This document shows positions 54,594 to 64,000 of a stretch of DNA of 64,000 bases, piece by piece. The stretch is taken from the NCBI RefSeq assembly GCF_002994635.1, contig NZ_PVNL01000130.1:62001-126000 (forward strand), read 5' to 3'. The translations under genes were made by a program, and so were the position numbers. Numbering within the stretch: position 1 is the stretch's first letter; the number at the start of each line of letters is the position of its first letter. This DNA is from Enhygromyxa salina (GTDB lineage Bacteria; Myxococcota_A; Polyangia; Nannocystales; Nannocystaceae). The notes under the pieces are model-generated. The model was not told the DNA's origin. It saw only the letters and a list, made by a program, of their open reading frames with translations, and did no database searches.

Positions 54594-56021
54594 GTGTCGC
54601 GGACCCAGGCGATCTTGTGGACGCTGGTCGCCTACCAGCTGGCGATGGTCGCGATCGGCGTGATCGCCCAGCGCCTCGCCAAGGATGACAGCGACTACTT
54701 CCTTGGCGGCCGCTCGCTCGGGCCCGTGGTCGCGGCGCTCAGCGCCTCGGCCAGCTCGTCGTCGGTGTGGACGTTGATCGGTGTCAGCGGGTTCGCCTAC
54801 GGGTTTGGGCTGGCGGCGATCTGGCTGCTGCCCGCCTGCGTGGGTGGCTTCGCGCTCAACTGGTTCGTGCTCGCGCCAGCCCTGCGCCGGGTCGCCCGCG
54901 AGCAGGGGGCGATCACCGTCACCGAGCTGCTCGCCGGCCCGCCCGGCAGCGAGCGGCGTCGGGCGGTGATCACCGTTGCCTCGCTGATCATCTTGCTGAG
55001 CTTGCTGACCTATGTCGCCGCGCAGTTCCAGGGGGCCGGCAAGGCGTTCGCCGACACCTTCGACATGCGCTTCGAGTGGGCGCTGCTGCTCGGGGGTGGG
55101 ATCGTCGTGCTCTACACGATGCTCGGGGGGTTCTGGGCGGTCAGCCTGACGGACACGCTGCAGGGCTTGATGATGGTGGTCGCTGCCATCTTGTTGCCGG
55201 TCGCTGCGCTCTACGAGCTCGGGCCCGCGGGGATCCTGGCCAGCCTGGACAGCGATGGCCAGGGCCTGTGGGCGGCGGCGACCAAGGGGCTCCCGGGCGC
55301 GGCGGCGATCGGCTTCGTGCTGGGGCTGCTCGGGATCGGCCTGGGCTATCCGGGCCAGCCGCACGTGGTCAATCGCTTCATGGCGCTGCGGGACGAGCGT
55401 GGCGTCGTCGTTGGGCGTCGGATCTCGCTGAGCTGGGCGGTGCTGATCTACGCCGGGATGATCGTGCTGGGCTGGAGCGTGCGGGCGCTGGCGCCGGATC
55501 TGGCCAGCCGCGAGGACGCGTTCTTGCGGGGCACCGAGCTGCTGCTCTCACCGGTGCTCGCCGGGATCATGGTCGCGGCCTTGCTGTCGGCGATCATGTC
55601 GACCGCCGACAGCCAGCTGTTGGTCGCGGCCAGCACGATCAGCCACGATCTGCTCGGCGACGCCGGGGCCGCGCAGCTCGATCCACGCGCGCAGCTGCGT
55701 CGGTCTCGGGCGACGGTGCTCGCGGTCTCGACCGGCGCGTTGTTGGTCGCGCTGTGGGTCGACGAGACCATCTTCTCTTCGGTGCTGTTTGCGTGGACGG
55801 CGATGGGCTCGGCCTTTGGTCCGTTGCTGTTGGTCACCGTGTGGCGTGGGCGACCACGGGCGTGGGCGGTGCTCGCGGCGATGTTGGCCGGGTTCGCGCT
55901 CAGCGTGGCCGCCCACCTGTGGTCGGTCACCAACGGCGGGGTGTTCGAGCGGGTGCTGCCGTTCGTGGTGGCGCTGGCGCTGGCCTACGCGGGGACGGAT
56001 CGCCGGCCAGGGCCAAGGTGA
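54594..56021 (+). CDS. Sodium:solute symporter (SSS family, PutP-like)
   Basis: A 475-residue integral membrane protein with about 13 predicted helices. It shows SSS family motifs: DYFLGGRSLG after helix 1, ASASSSSVWTLIGVSG, GLGYPGQPHVVNRFMAL and LLSAIMSTADSQLLVAAS (the sodium-binding helix 8 region with STADS). The family couples sodium entry to uptake of proline, pantothenate or other solutes; the substrate is not assigned. The start is GTG at 54594 (VSRTQAILWTLVAYQLAM). Two genes for translation/tRNA modification and a regulator follow. Confidence 0.92.
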   Translation: MSRTQAILWTLVAYQLAMVAIGVIAQRLAKDDSDYFLGGRSLGPVVAALSASASSSSVWTLIGVSGFAYGFGLAAIWLLPACVGGFALNWFVLAPALRRVAREQGAITVTELLAGPPGSERRRAVITVASLIILLSLLTYVAAQFQGAGKAFADTFDMRFEWALLLGGGIVVLYTMLGGFWAVSLTDTLQGLMMVVAAILLPVAALYELGPAGILASLDSDGQGLWAAATKGLPGAAAIGFVLGLLGIGLGYPGQPHVVNRFMALRDERGVVVGRRISLSWAVLIYAGMIVLGWSVRALAPDLASREDAFLRGTELLLSPVLAGIMVAALLSAIMSTADSQLLVAASTISHDLLGDAGAAQLDPRAQLRRSRATVLAVSTGALLVALWVDETIFSSVLFAWTAMGSAFGPLLLVTVWRGRPRAWAVLAAMLAGFALSVAAHLWSVTNGGVFERVLPFVVALALAYAGTDRRPGPR

Positions 56022-56052
56022 CCGCGCGCGCTCGAACCAGCATACTCCCGCC

Positions 56053-57426
56053 GTGCGCTTCGCCGTCGAGACCCACGGGTGCCGGCTCAACCAGGCCGAG
56101 ACCGACGCGATCGTCGAGCAGCTGCTCGCGCGCGGGCACGAGGCCGTCGAGGTCGAGCGCGCGCAGGTCTACGTGCTCAACAGCTGCACGATCACCCACG
56201 CCGCCGACGCCGACGCCCGCGCGGCGATCCGCCGGGTCCGACGCCGCAACCCCGACGCTCGCCTGGTGATCACGGGCTGCTACGCCAACGCGGCGCCCGA
56301 GCAGCTCGCGGCCATGCCCGAGCTCGACGCGGTGATCGGCAACGTCGAGAAGCGCGGGCCCGAGCTGCTCGATGTCTTGCAGCAGCTCGGGACGGGGCCG
56401 CGCCCGCGCCAGGCGGGCGCTGGCGCGCTGGTGTCCGTCGCGCGTCTGACTCGAAAGACGCGACCCGAGCTGTGGACCCGCCCGCCGGCCACGGCGCCGC
56501 AGCGAACCCGTCCGCTGCTCGAGATCCAGGACGGCTGTGACTATCAATGTAGCTTCTGCGTGGTCCCCAGCGTGCGTGGTCGCAGCCGCAGCGCGCCGCC
56601 CGAGCTAGCGAGCGCGCAGCTGGCCACGCTGCTGCGAGCGGGCGCGCCGGAAGTGGTGCTCACGGGGGCGCACTTGGGCAGCTGGGGTCGGGACTTGCGG
56701 GCCGATCTCCGGGCTGATCGGGTCGGGCAGGGGGGGCTCGCCGCGCTCGTCGCCACATTGCTGCGCGAGCATCCGGGCGCGCGCCTGCGGCTCGGCTCGG
56801 TCGATCCACACGAGGTCGACGCGCCGCTCGTCGAGCTGCTCGGACGCGGGGTCGACTCGGCTGGGGCTGGCCTGTGTCCACACATCCACCTGCCCGTTCA
56901 AAGTGGCGATGATCAGATCCTGCGGGCGATGCGACGGGCCCACCGTGTCGCGGACCTCGAGCAGCTGATCCCGCGGCTGCGGGCCGCCGCGCCGGGTATC
57001 GGGCTGGGCACAGACGTGATCGTGGGGTTCCCCGGCGAAGATGACGCAGCGTTCGAGCGCACGCTCGCGCTGTTCGAGGTCACGGCGATCCCCTTCGCCC
57101 ACGTGTTCGTCTGGTCCCCGCGCGAGGGCACGCCGGCCGCGACGATGGGCGACCGAGTGTCACGAGAGCGTGCCGCGGATCGCAGTCGAGTGTTGCGCGA
57201 TCGCGTCGCGAGTAACCATCGGGCGTTCGCGCAGGCACAGCTCGGACACGAGCGGTCGGCGGTGATCCTCCAGCACCGACATCGGTCCACGGGCGCCCTG
57301 GTGGCCCTGGCCGACAACTACGCGCGGATCTTCCTCGACGGGCCCGATCGCCTGCTCGGGCAGCGGGTGCGCGTACGCGCCGACTCGCGCACGGGCGATC
57401 GGCTGAGCGGCCGGCTCGTGGAGTGA
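56053..57426 (+). CDS. mtaB: tRNA (N6-L-threonylcarbamoyladenosine(37)-C2)-methylthiotransferase MtaB
   Basis: A 457-residue radical SAM methylthiotransferase. The N-terminal UPF0004 domain has three cluster Cys (C10 in HGCRLN, C45 in NSCTIT, C76 in TGCYAN), and the radical SAM CxxxCxxC is CDYQCSFC at 162-169, followed by the typical HIHLPVQSGDDQIL, VGFPGED and FAHVFVWSPREGTPA. The pattern NSCTITxxAD is typical of MtaB rather than MiaB or RimO. It converts t6A37 to ms2t6A37 in ANN-decoding tRNAs. The GTG at 56053 lies 31 bases after the symporter stop. Confidence 0.93.
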   Translation: MRFAVETHGCRLNQAETDAIVEQLLARGHEAVEVERAQVYVLNSCTITHAADADARAAIRRVRRRNPDARLVITGCYANAAPEQLAAMPELDAVIGNVEKRGPELLDVLQQLGTGPRPRQAGAGALVSVARLTRKTRPELWTRPPATAPQRTRPLLEIQDGCDYQCSFCVVPSVRGRSRSAPPELASAQLATLLRAGAPEVVLTGAHLGSWGRDLRADLRADRVGQGGLAALVATLLREHPGARLRLGSVDPHEVDAPLVELLGRGVDSAGAGLCPHIHLPVQSGDDQILRAMRRAHRVADLEQLIPRLRAAAPGIGLGTDVIVGFPGEDDAAFERTLALFEVTAIPFAHVFVWSPREGTPAATMGDRVSRERAADRSRVLRDRVASNHRAFAQAQLGHERSAVILQHRHRSTGALVALADNYARIFLDGPDRLLGQRVRVRADSRTGDRLSGRLVE

Positions 57427-57466
57427 ACTTAGGACTCGCTCGGCGTGACCTGAGATTTGGGAACTC

Positions 57467-57482
57467 GTCACGGAGTTGTGAC
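57467..57482. promoter_or_regulatory. Inverted repeat upstream of the response regulator
   Basis: GTCAC, six bases, GTGAC forms a dyad 23 bases before the start of the response regulator gene. It could be an operator, for example for autoregulation, but no consensus is matched. Confidence 0.3.
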
Positions 57483-57505
57483 CAATACGTGCTACTAAGC
57501 GCTCG

Positions 57506-58312
57506 ATGCCGACCACCATCCTGATCGTTGAAGACGAGCAGGACCTGCTCGATACGTTGGAATTCAACCTGCAGCGTGAGGGCTACGCCACACGCCGGGC
57601 TGCCAGCGGACGCGCGGGTCTCGAGGCAGCGGCGTTGGATCCTCCTCCGGACTTGGTCCTGCTCGATCTGATGCTGCCCGATCTCCCCGGAACGGAGGTC
57701 TGTCGGCAGTTGCGCGCCTCCGAGCGGACTCGACCGGTCCCCGTCATCATGCTCACGGCCCGCGGCGACGAGCTCGACCGGGTCGTTGGCTTCGAGGTCG
57801 GGGCCGACGACTACGTGACCAAGCCGTTCTCGGTGCGCGAGCTGTTGTTGCGGGTACGGGCGATCCTGCGGCGCGTGCGGGCCCCCGCCGAGGAGCCCTC
57901 GCGCCTGCAAAACGGCGCGCTGGAGCTGGATATCTCCAGCCACCGAGTCTGGGTCCACGAGGAAGAGGTCCGGCTGACGGCGCTGGAATTTCGCTTGCTC
58001 GCAACCTTGCTGTCGCGTGCGGGCCGGGTCCAGACCCGCGACACCCTGCTCGCGGATGTCTGGGGCATGCACGCGGGCCTCACCACGCGTACGGTCGACA
58101 CCCACGTGACCCGCCTGCGCAAGAAACTCGGCGACGTCGGCCGCTACATCGAGACCTTGCGCGGAGTCGGCTATCGATTCCGTGATCTCGAGGATCTCGA
58201 GGATCTCGACGACGACGACGAGCTCGGGGACGACAGCGACATCGACGACGCGGACGGCTCGGATGACGACGCCGCCGCATACGCCACCGTCGCGCTCACG
58301 CGCGACGAATGA
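57506..58312 (+). CDS. OmpR/PhoB family response regulator with acidic tail
   Basis: A 268-residue regulator. The receiver (about 4-115) has EDE, phospho-acceptor Asp 54 in LVLLDLMLPD, and Lys 106 in VTKPF. The winged-helix DNA-binding domain (about 130-230) has LTALEFRLLATLL, the recognition helix around RTVDTHVTRLRKKLGD and YIETLRGVGYRF. The extra 35 residues at the end are strongly acidic (DDDDELGDDSDIDDADGSDDD), which is unusual for the family. No histidine kinase is adjacent, so it is an orphan. Confidence 0.94.
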   Translation: MPTTILIVEDEQDLLDTLEFNLQREGYATRRAASGRAGLEAAALDPPPDLVLLDLMLPDLPGTEVCRQLRASERTRPVPVIMLTARGDELDRVVGFEVGADDYVTKPFSVRELLLRVRAILRRVRAPAEEPSRLQNGALELDISSHRVWVHEEEVRLTALEFRLLATLLSRAGRVQTRDTLLADVWGMHAGLTTRTVDTHVTRLRKKLGDVGRYIETLRGVGYRFRDLEDLEDLDDDDELGDDSDIDDADGSDDDAAAYATVALTRDE

Positions 58313-58336
58313 CTGTTATGAGCTCGGGCGAGCGGG

Positions 58337-58368
58337 CTGTTTTCAGCTCGGGCGAGGCTCCTCGCCGC
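58337..58368. repeat. Second copy of the 32-base intergenic repeat
   Basis: Identical over 32 bases to 38663-38694, 20 kb away. Here it sits 25 bases after the response regulator stop and is followed by a degenerate second unit, together forming a tandem repeat. Confidence 0.8.
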
Positions 58369-58449
58369 TTGCAGGCGCCATTCGTAGACTGGCTGGTTTC
58401 GGCTCGGGTCAGGCTTCTGCCCGCTTGCAGGCGCCATTCGTAGACTGGT
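58367..58449. repeat. 56-bp tandem repeat downstream of the regulator gene
   Basis: The segment GCTTGCAGGCGCCATTCG (with TAGACTGG) starts at 58367 and again at 58423, a 56-base period; the second unit's left part is a diverged version of the 32-base repeat. It is part of the 540-base gene-free region. Confidence 0.75.
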
Positions 58450-58855
58450 TCATCGTGGGCAGCGAACCCATCCGTCCCAGGGCGAGCTCGGGTCCTCACG
58501 ACAGGGCGCGCTTTCTCCGCGAGCGCGACGGACGCGAAAGACCGACAAGCACCCTCGGGTTCCGACTTTGAGGTATGTTGACCGTATGGGTAAACGTGGG
58601 GCAATTTGCCGCCCCCCATTGAGCGTGGTGATAGGGCGGGTGCCATTGCGAGCGGAGCGAGGCGCGAACCCCCGTTGGCATGCAAAAAGAGCGATTTCCG
58701 CACGGATCTTTGGGCCACTCCCTGGTCAATGTGACAGTGACGAAGCGGGCTGCAGCGCAGCTATTCGGCGTGTTCCTGAATGCCGACCCTGAGTGTCTGA
58801 ATAGACGCAGGTCCAATGTTGCGCCTTCGGGACTTGCCCGTACATACTGTGTCGT
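58450..58855. other. Gene-free region upstream of the polyhistidine hydrolase
   Basis: About 400 bases without a coding frame I can support. It is AT-richer than its surroundings in places (TTGACC at 58575 and the TACATACTGTGTCG stretch before the next gene), where the promoter of the hydrolase gene may be, but no clear -35/-10 pair could be fixed. Confidence 0.4.
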
Positions 58856-60103
<1,248 letters not shown>

Positions 60104-60174
60104 CGAGAGCTCGAATTGCGCGTAATGCGATCGTGGCACTTGGTGCTGTTTGGTGCGCGGCGACCTGGGGTGCG

Positions 60175-60885
60175 CTACGCGACCCTGAGCAGGCCGAGCA
60201 CGAGCACGCCGTGTTCGTCGACGCGGAACCGAACGTCGACATCGAGCAGCGCGGCCGCGAACTCCCGGTCTGAATTGCTGCGCTGATGCGCCGGTCGGGG
60301 ATCCCAGCCGAGGCTCTGAGCGATCAGCGTGCGCAGCTGATCGGGGTGAGGGTGGGCGGCGAGCTGGGCCGCGGCGCTGGTCGAGAACCGGACCGCTAGC
60401 CCAGGAGGCGCCGACGGGGCCCACTCGCAGCTCGCGTCCGGGCGCAGCTCGGCCCACGGCAGGTACGGCTTGATGTCGAGCACGGGCGTGCCGTCGAGCA
60501 GGTCGCCGCCCGACACCCGCAGCTGGCGATCCTCGACGGCGAGCAGCCGGACCAGCGACAGCGCGATCGGGTTGGGTCGGTGCGGCGCTCGGGTTGCGAA
60601 CACCCCCAGTCGCGCGGCGCCGCCCAGGCGTGGCGGTCGCACGGTCGGTCGCCAGCCCGCTTTGGCGCAGGCGTGAAACCAGCACAGCAGCCACAGGTGG
60701 GAAGCCTCCTCGAGCCCGCGCAGGGCCTCAGGCGGGATCCGCTCGGGGTCGAGCTCGACGACCAGCTCGACTTCGCTGGCCATCCCGCTCTGACGCGGGA
60801 TCGAGAATTTTTCTTTCCACGGCGAGCGCACCACCCCAACCGGGGTCATCGAGATCGGCGCGAGCGGGTCTGGTGGCTGGGACAT
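60175..60885 (-). CDS. trmO: tRNA (N6-threonylcarbamoyladenosine(37)-N6)-methyltransferase TrmO
   Basis: A 236-residue protein with the TrmO/UPF0066 motifs: PVGVVRSPWKEKFSIPRQSG, ELDPERIPPEALRGLEEASHLW, and LGVFATRAPHRPNPIALSLVRL. It methylates N6 of t6A37 in tRNA-Thr(GGU) using SAM. The C-terminal extension (about 160-236) is family-typical (YLPWAELRP, DVRFRVDEHGVLVL). It is the last gene of a three-gene minus-strand operon, 4 bases after the GNAT-like gene. With mtaB, 3-4 kb away, it is the second enzyme acting on t6A37 in this window. Confidence 0.93.
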   Translation of the reverse strand: MSQPPDPLAPISMTPVGVVRSPWKEKFSIPRQSGMASEVELVVELDPERIPPEALRGLEEASHLWLLCWFHACAKAGWRPTVRPPRLGGAARLGVFATRAPHRPNPIALSLVRLLAVEDRQLRVSGGDLLDGTPVLDIKPYLPWAELRPDASCEWAPSAPPGLAVRFSTSAAAQLAAHPHPDQLRTLIAQSLGWDPRPAHQRSNSDREFAAALLDVDVRFRVDEHGVLVLGLLRVA

Positions 60886-60889
60886 GGGC

Positions 60890-61594
60890 TCAGCGATCGA
60901 GTGACGCGTCGATGATGCGGATCAGCTTGCGCATCTGTTGGATCCGCGCGATCGCGGGTCGTTGATCGTCGCGGATCTCCGCGAGCCGCTGCTGGTAGTG
61001 GGCCGCATCGAGCAGGTGGACCGCGGACACGATGCGTCCGACCTCGGGGTAGCGCTCGTCGACCTGGCCGATCCGCCGCGCGCCGAACTGATCGAGGTAG
61101 GGCTGGGCAGCCCGGTTGTGGATCGGCGCGATCACGGTGGTCGTGAGCACCAGCTCGTGACCGCGCTCGACGATCTGGTCCGCGACCGCGCGCAGGCCCA
61201 GCGCGGCCCCCCAGTAGTGCGACCGCATGTGCGGCAGCACGGCCAGCTGATCGAGGTACGCGACGCGCCGCGCCGCGATCGCTACCGGATCGACGCCAGC
61301 GTCCCACGCGATCTCGTCGCGGCGGGCCCAGATCGGCGAGGCCCGCAGGACCGGATCGTCGAGGGTGACGCAGAACCCTCCGGCCTCGCCGCCGCGCTCG
61401 AGCAGCCACACCCGGGCGATCGCGAGCAGCTGCGCGTACTGGGCCGCGTCGCAGCCGAGCAAGAACCCACCTCGCCGGGTCTCGTCGGTCTCGGCCAGGC
61501 TCGGCATCGGGAGCGCGCGCCGAATCGACAGCAGCGCGCCGAGATCCTCGTGGCGGGCCCGTCGCAGCCGCGCGCCGTCACCCAGCTCGATCAT
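60890..61594 (-). CDS. GNAT-like acetyltransferase
   Basis: A 234-residue protein, probably of the GNAT superfamily. It starts MIELGDGARLRRARHEDLGALLSIRRALPMPS, a typical N-terminal strand/helix, and has FCVTLDDPV and a V/A-rich helix region (LAVLPHMRSHYWGAALGLRAVADQIVERG) like the acetyl-CoA-binding segment (motif A, here without a full Q/RxxGxG/A). A helical tail follows. The substrate is unknown. The start overlaps the desaturase stop (ATGA), so the two are coupled. Confidence 0.65.
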   Translation of the reverse strand: MIELGDGARLRRARHEDLGALLSIRRALPMPSLAETDETRRGGFLLGCDAAQYAQLLAIARVWLLERGGEAGGFCVTLDDPVLRASPIWARRDEIAWDAGVDPVAIAARRVAYLDQLAVLPHMRSHYWGAALGLRAVADQIVERGHELVLTTTVIAPIHNRAAQPYLDQFGARRIGQVDERYPEVGRIVSAVHLLDAAHYQQRLAEIRDDQRPAIARIQQMRKLIRIIDASLDR

Positions 61595-62574
61595 GCCGAC
61601 GCCCCGGACTTGGATGCTCGAGCGTCTCGCTCGATGATCCGGGGGCCCCGCAGCTGGGCCAGGATCGCGGCTGCGATGCCGTCGTATTTTTGGTTGGCGG
61701 CGTGGGCGGAGGGCAGGGGCTCGCGGTGCTCGGGCAGCTGGTACCAGGGCAGCTTCGGCTGACGGTGGTGGGTGTCGTGCTCGTTGAAGTTGAGCAGCCA
61801 CCACGACGCGATCGGGTGGCGACGCAGCCCGCGGACGTGAAACCGAACCTCGGGGCCGTAGTCGGTCTGGTAGTGATAGATGTAGACCAACAGCGAGTAG
61901 ACCCACGCGAACGCGAGCAGCGGCCAGCCCATGGTCAGCGCCCACGCGCGCGGACCGAGCAGCCAGGCCACGCCCACGTGCAGGCCCACGCCGAGCCCGA
62001 AGCTGGCGAGCGCGCGCAGCTGATCATAGACGCGCCAGCCCTTGAACGCGGGCGAGATGCTCCTCGCCACGCGCATGGGCATGGCCAGGAACAACAGCAC
62101 GGACACCAGCGAGTGGACGAAGAACCCACATGCGAACACAGACAGGTACCAGAGCACATGGCACCACGCGCGGACCAGGGCGCGGTTCAGCGGGCTGGCC
62201 CGGCGGGTGACCACGAAGGTGTCGAGCGCCGAGGTCTGCTCGTCGCGGCGGTTGTGGCCGTGGTGGAAGGCGTGGATCTTGCGATGGATCCGCAGCGGCA
62301 CCATCAAGGGCAGCAGCAACAGCTGGCCGAGCGCGTCGTTGATGCCCGGGTGCTCGGGCCACAGCTTGCGGTGTGAGGCCTCGTGGGCGACCACGTACAG
62401 GCGGTGCAGCCAGCAGCCCTGCAGCACGATCACCGCGACCAGCAGCGCTCGCGCGAGCGGGCGATCGAGCGCGTCGAGCTCGAGCGCCGCGGCTCCGAGC
62501 ATCAACGCGATCAGCACTGACTCGCTGAGCAGGCGCGCGGTGACGCTGCGGTGACGAGGATCGTGGGCGGCCAT
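61591..62574 (-). CDS. Fatty acid desaturase
   Basis: A 327-residue membrane-bound di-iron desaturase. The three His boxes are HEASH (in VVAHEASHR), HAFHHGHN and HDTHHRQ, separated by predicted membrane helices (LLVAVIVLQGCWLHRLY, FACGFFVHSLVSVLLFLAM, WVYSLLVYIYHYQTDYG). It introduces double bonds into acyl chains; the closest type is a beta-carotene hydroxylase- or fatty-acid-desaturase-like protein, and substrate and position are open. The ATG at 62574 follows the RRMAAHDPRH start. First gene of the operon with GNAT and trmO. Confidence 0.9.
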   Translation of the reverse strand: MAAHDPRHRSVTARLLSESVLIALMLGAAALELDALDRPLARALLVAVIVLQGCWLHRLYVVAHEASHRKLWPEHPGINDALGQLLLLPLMVPLRIHRKIHAFHHGHNRRDEQTSALDTFVVTRRASPLNRALVRAWCHVLWYLSVFACGFFVHSLVSVLLFLAMPMRVARSISPAFKGWRVYDQLRALASFGLGVGLHVGVAWLLGPRAWALTMGWPLLAFAWVYSLLVYIYHYQTDYGPEVRFHVRGLRRHPIASWWLLNFNEHDTHHRQPKLPWYQLPEHREPLPSAHAANQKYDGIAAAILAQLRGPRIIERDARASKSGASA

Positions 62575-62740
62575 CGGCGTAGCTGTTGTCCTCCACGCGT
62601 GTGCTCGGATCAATTGGTTGGGGGGCGTCTCGCTTGCCTACCCTGCGGCACAGATCGCGTACATGTACGTCGTTCTCGCGCGAAAACAAGCTGAACCGTC
62701 GCTGCCCGCCCCCAACACTTGATGAAAGAGAGGCGGGCCC
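62575..62740. promoter_or_regulatory. Divergent intergenic region, desaturase / pseudokinase
   Basis: These 166 bases separate the divergent desaturase and kinase-like genes and must contain both promoters. The kinase-like gene has a purine-rich Shine-Dalgarno (AAGAGAGG) eight bases before its ATG at 62741. No promoter elements could be fixed. Confidence 0.35.
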
Positions 62741-64000
62741 ATGCACACTGAGATCAGCGATAGTAACGCGAGCAACCCAATGAGGGGCGACGTCGCGCCC
62801 GATGGTGTGTTGGAGGTTGGCGAGTTGGTCGCGTATCGCTACCGGGTCGAGCGAAGCGGGCGCAGTCACCCCTTGGGCGAGCTGGTGCGCTGTCATGACG
62901 AGACCGCGGATCGCCCGGTGCTGTTGCAGCGGCTGCGTCGAGAGTTCGCCAGCCCTCGCGTACGAGATCGTCTGTTCGAGACCCGCGGGAGCGCGTCACT
63001 CGAGGTCGCGGCGATCGCCGACATCCTCGACTACGGCGAGGATCTCGACGGGCGTCCGTTCTTGGTGACCGCGTGGCATGACGACGCGTCGCTGGCCGAG
63101 GTCGAGCGCCCGCTCGGGTTTCACGAGGCCGTGGCGATCGCCCTGCGCGTGGCGACGGCGCTCGAGCCCGTGCATCGCAGGGGGCTCGCGCACGGTGGCA
63201 TCGAGCCACACAGCATCCTGGTCGACGCCGATCGCGAGCTGACGGGGCTGCTCGACTTTGGCCTGGTCCCCGCGCTCGAGGCCGGGACCGACAAGCTCCG
63301 GGCGATGCCGCTGATGATCGCCCCGGCCTACGCCGCGCCCGAGCTGATCCGCGGCGAGTCGGTGAGCCCGGCCGCCGACGTGTATGCCCTGGGCATCTTG
63401 CTGTGGGAGCTGATTTTGGGCTCGGTTCCGTTTCGCGGGGCGACCCTGCGGGTGCTCGACTCCCACCTCAACAGCGCGCTCCCGGACTTCGAGCTGCCGT
63501 TCGACGCGCCCGCGTCGTTCGAGTGGATCTTGCGGCGGATGCTCGCCAAGCAGCCGAGCGAGCGGTTCGCGGACGCCGGCGAAGTCGCGGCGGAGCTGCG
63601 CGTGTACGCGGCGTTGGAACACGCCGTGGCGCTGGTCGACGATCGAGCTGGCGACGCTGTCCACGAGGACGAGGCGACCACCGCGTTCGAGCGCGCGCTC
63701 GACAAAGAGGACAGCTGGTTGGTGCTGGCTGCGGCCGCCCGCGCGCCGCTCGAGTGCGCGGAGATCCCCGAGTTCGAGCCGCCGCCCGCCCGCCGGTCGC
63801 CCTGGCGCTGGGCTGCCCTCGCGGGGCTGAGCTGCGCGGTGCTGCTGAGCTGGTGGGGGTTCACGGCCCACACGCACGAGGTCGTGGCTGACGCCTCGCA
63901 CAATTCGGCGGTCGATCCGGCAGGCGATTCGGCGGTCGACGCGAGCGAGGCCGAGCTGGCCGTCGGCGTGGCGCAGCCTCTGGCCCCGCCGCCCAAGCGC
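62741..64000 (+). CDS. Kinase-like protein, probable pseudokinase (3' truncated at window end)
   Basis: The first 420 residues of a Hanks-type kinase fold; the frame runs off the right edge. Typical fold segments are present (FLVTAWHDDASLAEV, AYAAPELIRG, DVYALGILLWELI, PSERFADAGEVAAEL), and one membrane helix follows near residues 360-383. The catalytic residues are altered: the Gly loop is absent (VERSGRSHPLGELV), the VAIK lysine position reads Gln (VLLQRLRRE, residue 63), HRDxKxxN is HGGIEPHS (residues 151-158), and only DFG (172-174) is kept. It therefore should lack phosphotransfer and may be a scaffold or sensor. The ATG at 62741 has a strong ribosome-binding site. Confidence 0.88.
   Translation, partial: MHTEISDSNASNPMRGDVAPDGVLEVGELVAYRYRVERSGRSHPLGELVRCHDETADRPVLLQRLRREFASPRVRDRLFETRGSASLEVAAIADILDYGEDLDGRPFLVTAWHDDASLAEVERPLGFHEAVAIALRVATALEPVHRRGLAHGGIEPHSILVDADRELTGLLDFGLVPALEAGTDKLRAMPLMIAPAYAAPELIRGESVSPAADVYALGILLWELILGSVPFRGATLRVLDSHLNSALPDFELPFDAPASFEWILRRMLAKQPSERFADAGEVAAELRVYAALEHAVALVDDRAGDAVHEDEATTAFERALDKEDSWLVLAAAARAPLECAEIPEFEPPPARRSPWRWAALAGLSCAVLLSWWGFTAHTHEVVADASHNSAVDPAGDSAVDASEAELAVGVAQPLAPPPKR

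Overview
The window is GC-rich, densely coded bacterial DNA. It looks like the chromosome of a myxobacterium of the Nannocystineae type (Nannocystis, Plesiocystis, Enhygromonas). This is inference from gene content: several Hanks-type Ser/Thr kinases with TPR or PEGA-like tails, many lipoproteins with long Gly-Asp linkers after the lipobox, two or three proteins ending in a MYXO-CTERM-like signal (Cys-rich motif, one membrane helix, Arg cluster), a DUF1552 + DUF1592/DUF1588 pair, and a fused isobutyryl-CoA mutase. I found no rRNA, tRNA, CRISPR array, intact insertion sequence or prophage.

Layout. 1-4.6 kb: end of a beta-helix surface protein, a hybrid histidine kinase, a cytochrome P450 and a Cys-rich repeat lipoprotein. 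4.6-12.7 kb: a tightly spaced minus-strand run (FIST protein, small membrane protein, M74 and NlpC/P60 peptidoglycan hydrolases, DUF1592-type and DUF1552 proteins). 12.8-16.5 kb: a TGS1-like methyltransferase coupled by ATGA to a kinase-TPR protein. 16.5-18.1 kb: a radical SAM protein with a tail-anchored partner. 18.1-24.9 kb: an accessory stretch with two odd lipoproteins (one a subtilase), gene remnants, an IS91-type transposase tail, a GlsB-type membrane protein, a hemerythrin-like protein and a 431-bp broken copy of the kinase-TPR 3' end. 24.9-33.7 kb: plus-strand envelope genes, including a serine hydrolase coupled to a barrel-like protein and an alpha/beta-hydrolase-TPR chimera. 33.7-40.4 kb: minus strand: GH31 glycosidase, Cys-rich lipoprotein, DUF1993 protein, a two-gene nucleotidyltransferase pair and an S1-domain protein, with two kinds of intergenic repeat. 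40.4-47.1 kb: kinase / isobutyryl-CoA mutase / kinase. 47.1-54.6 kb: overlapping metallopeptidase and extensin-like peptidase lipoproteins, a DUF2330 MYXO-CTERM protein, Uma2, HD-type and lipoprotein genes. 54.6-58.3 kb: Na+/solute symporter, mtaB and an orphan response regulator. 58.3-64 kb: repeats, a polyhistidine serine hydrolase, a desaturase-GNAT-trmO operon and a truncated kinase-like gene that is probably a pseudokinase.

How the genes work together: most products are predicted for the envelope (lipoproteins, peptidoglycan hydrolases, proteases) or for signalling (four kinase-like genes, one hybrid histidine kinase, one response regulator). No canonical defence or secondary-metabolite cluster is present. 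The most unusual items are the mutase flanked by two kinases and translationally coupled to one of them, the pseudokinase, the chimera at 31.3 kb, the duplicated kinase tail at 24.3 kb, the natural polyhistidine hydrolase, the Cys-repeat lipoprotein and two intergenic repeat families. Start codons of most minus-strand genes are inferred, because high GC content extends reading frames upstream of the likely true start.
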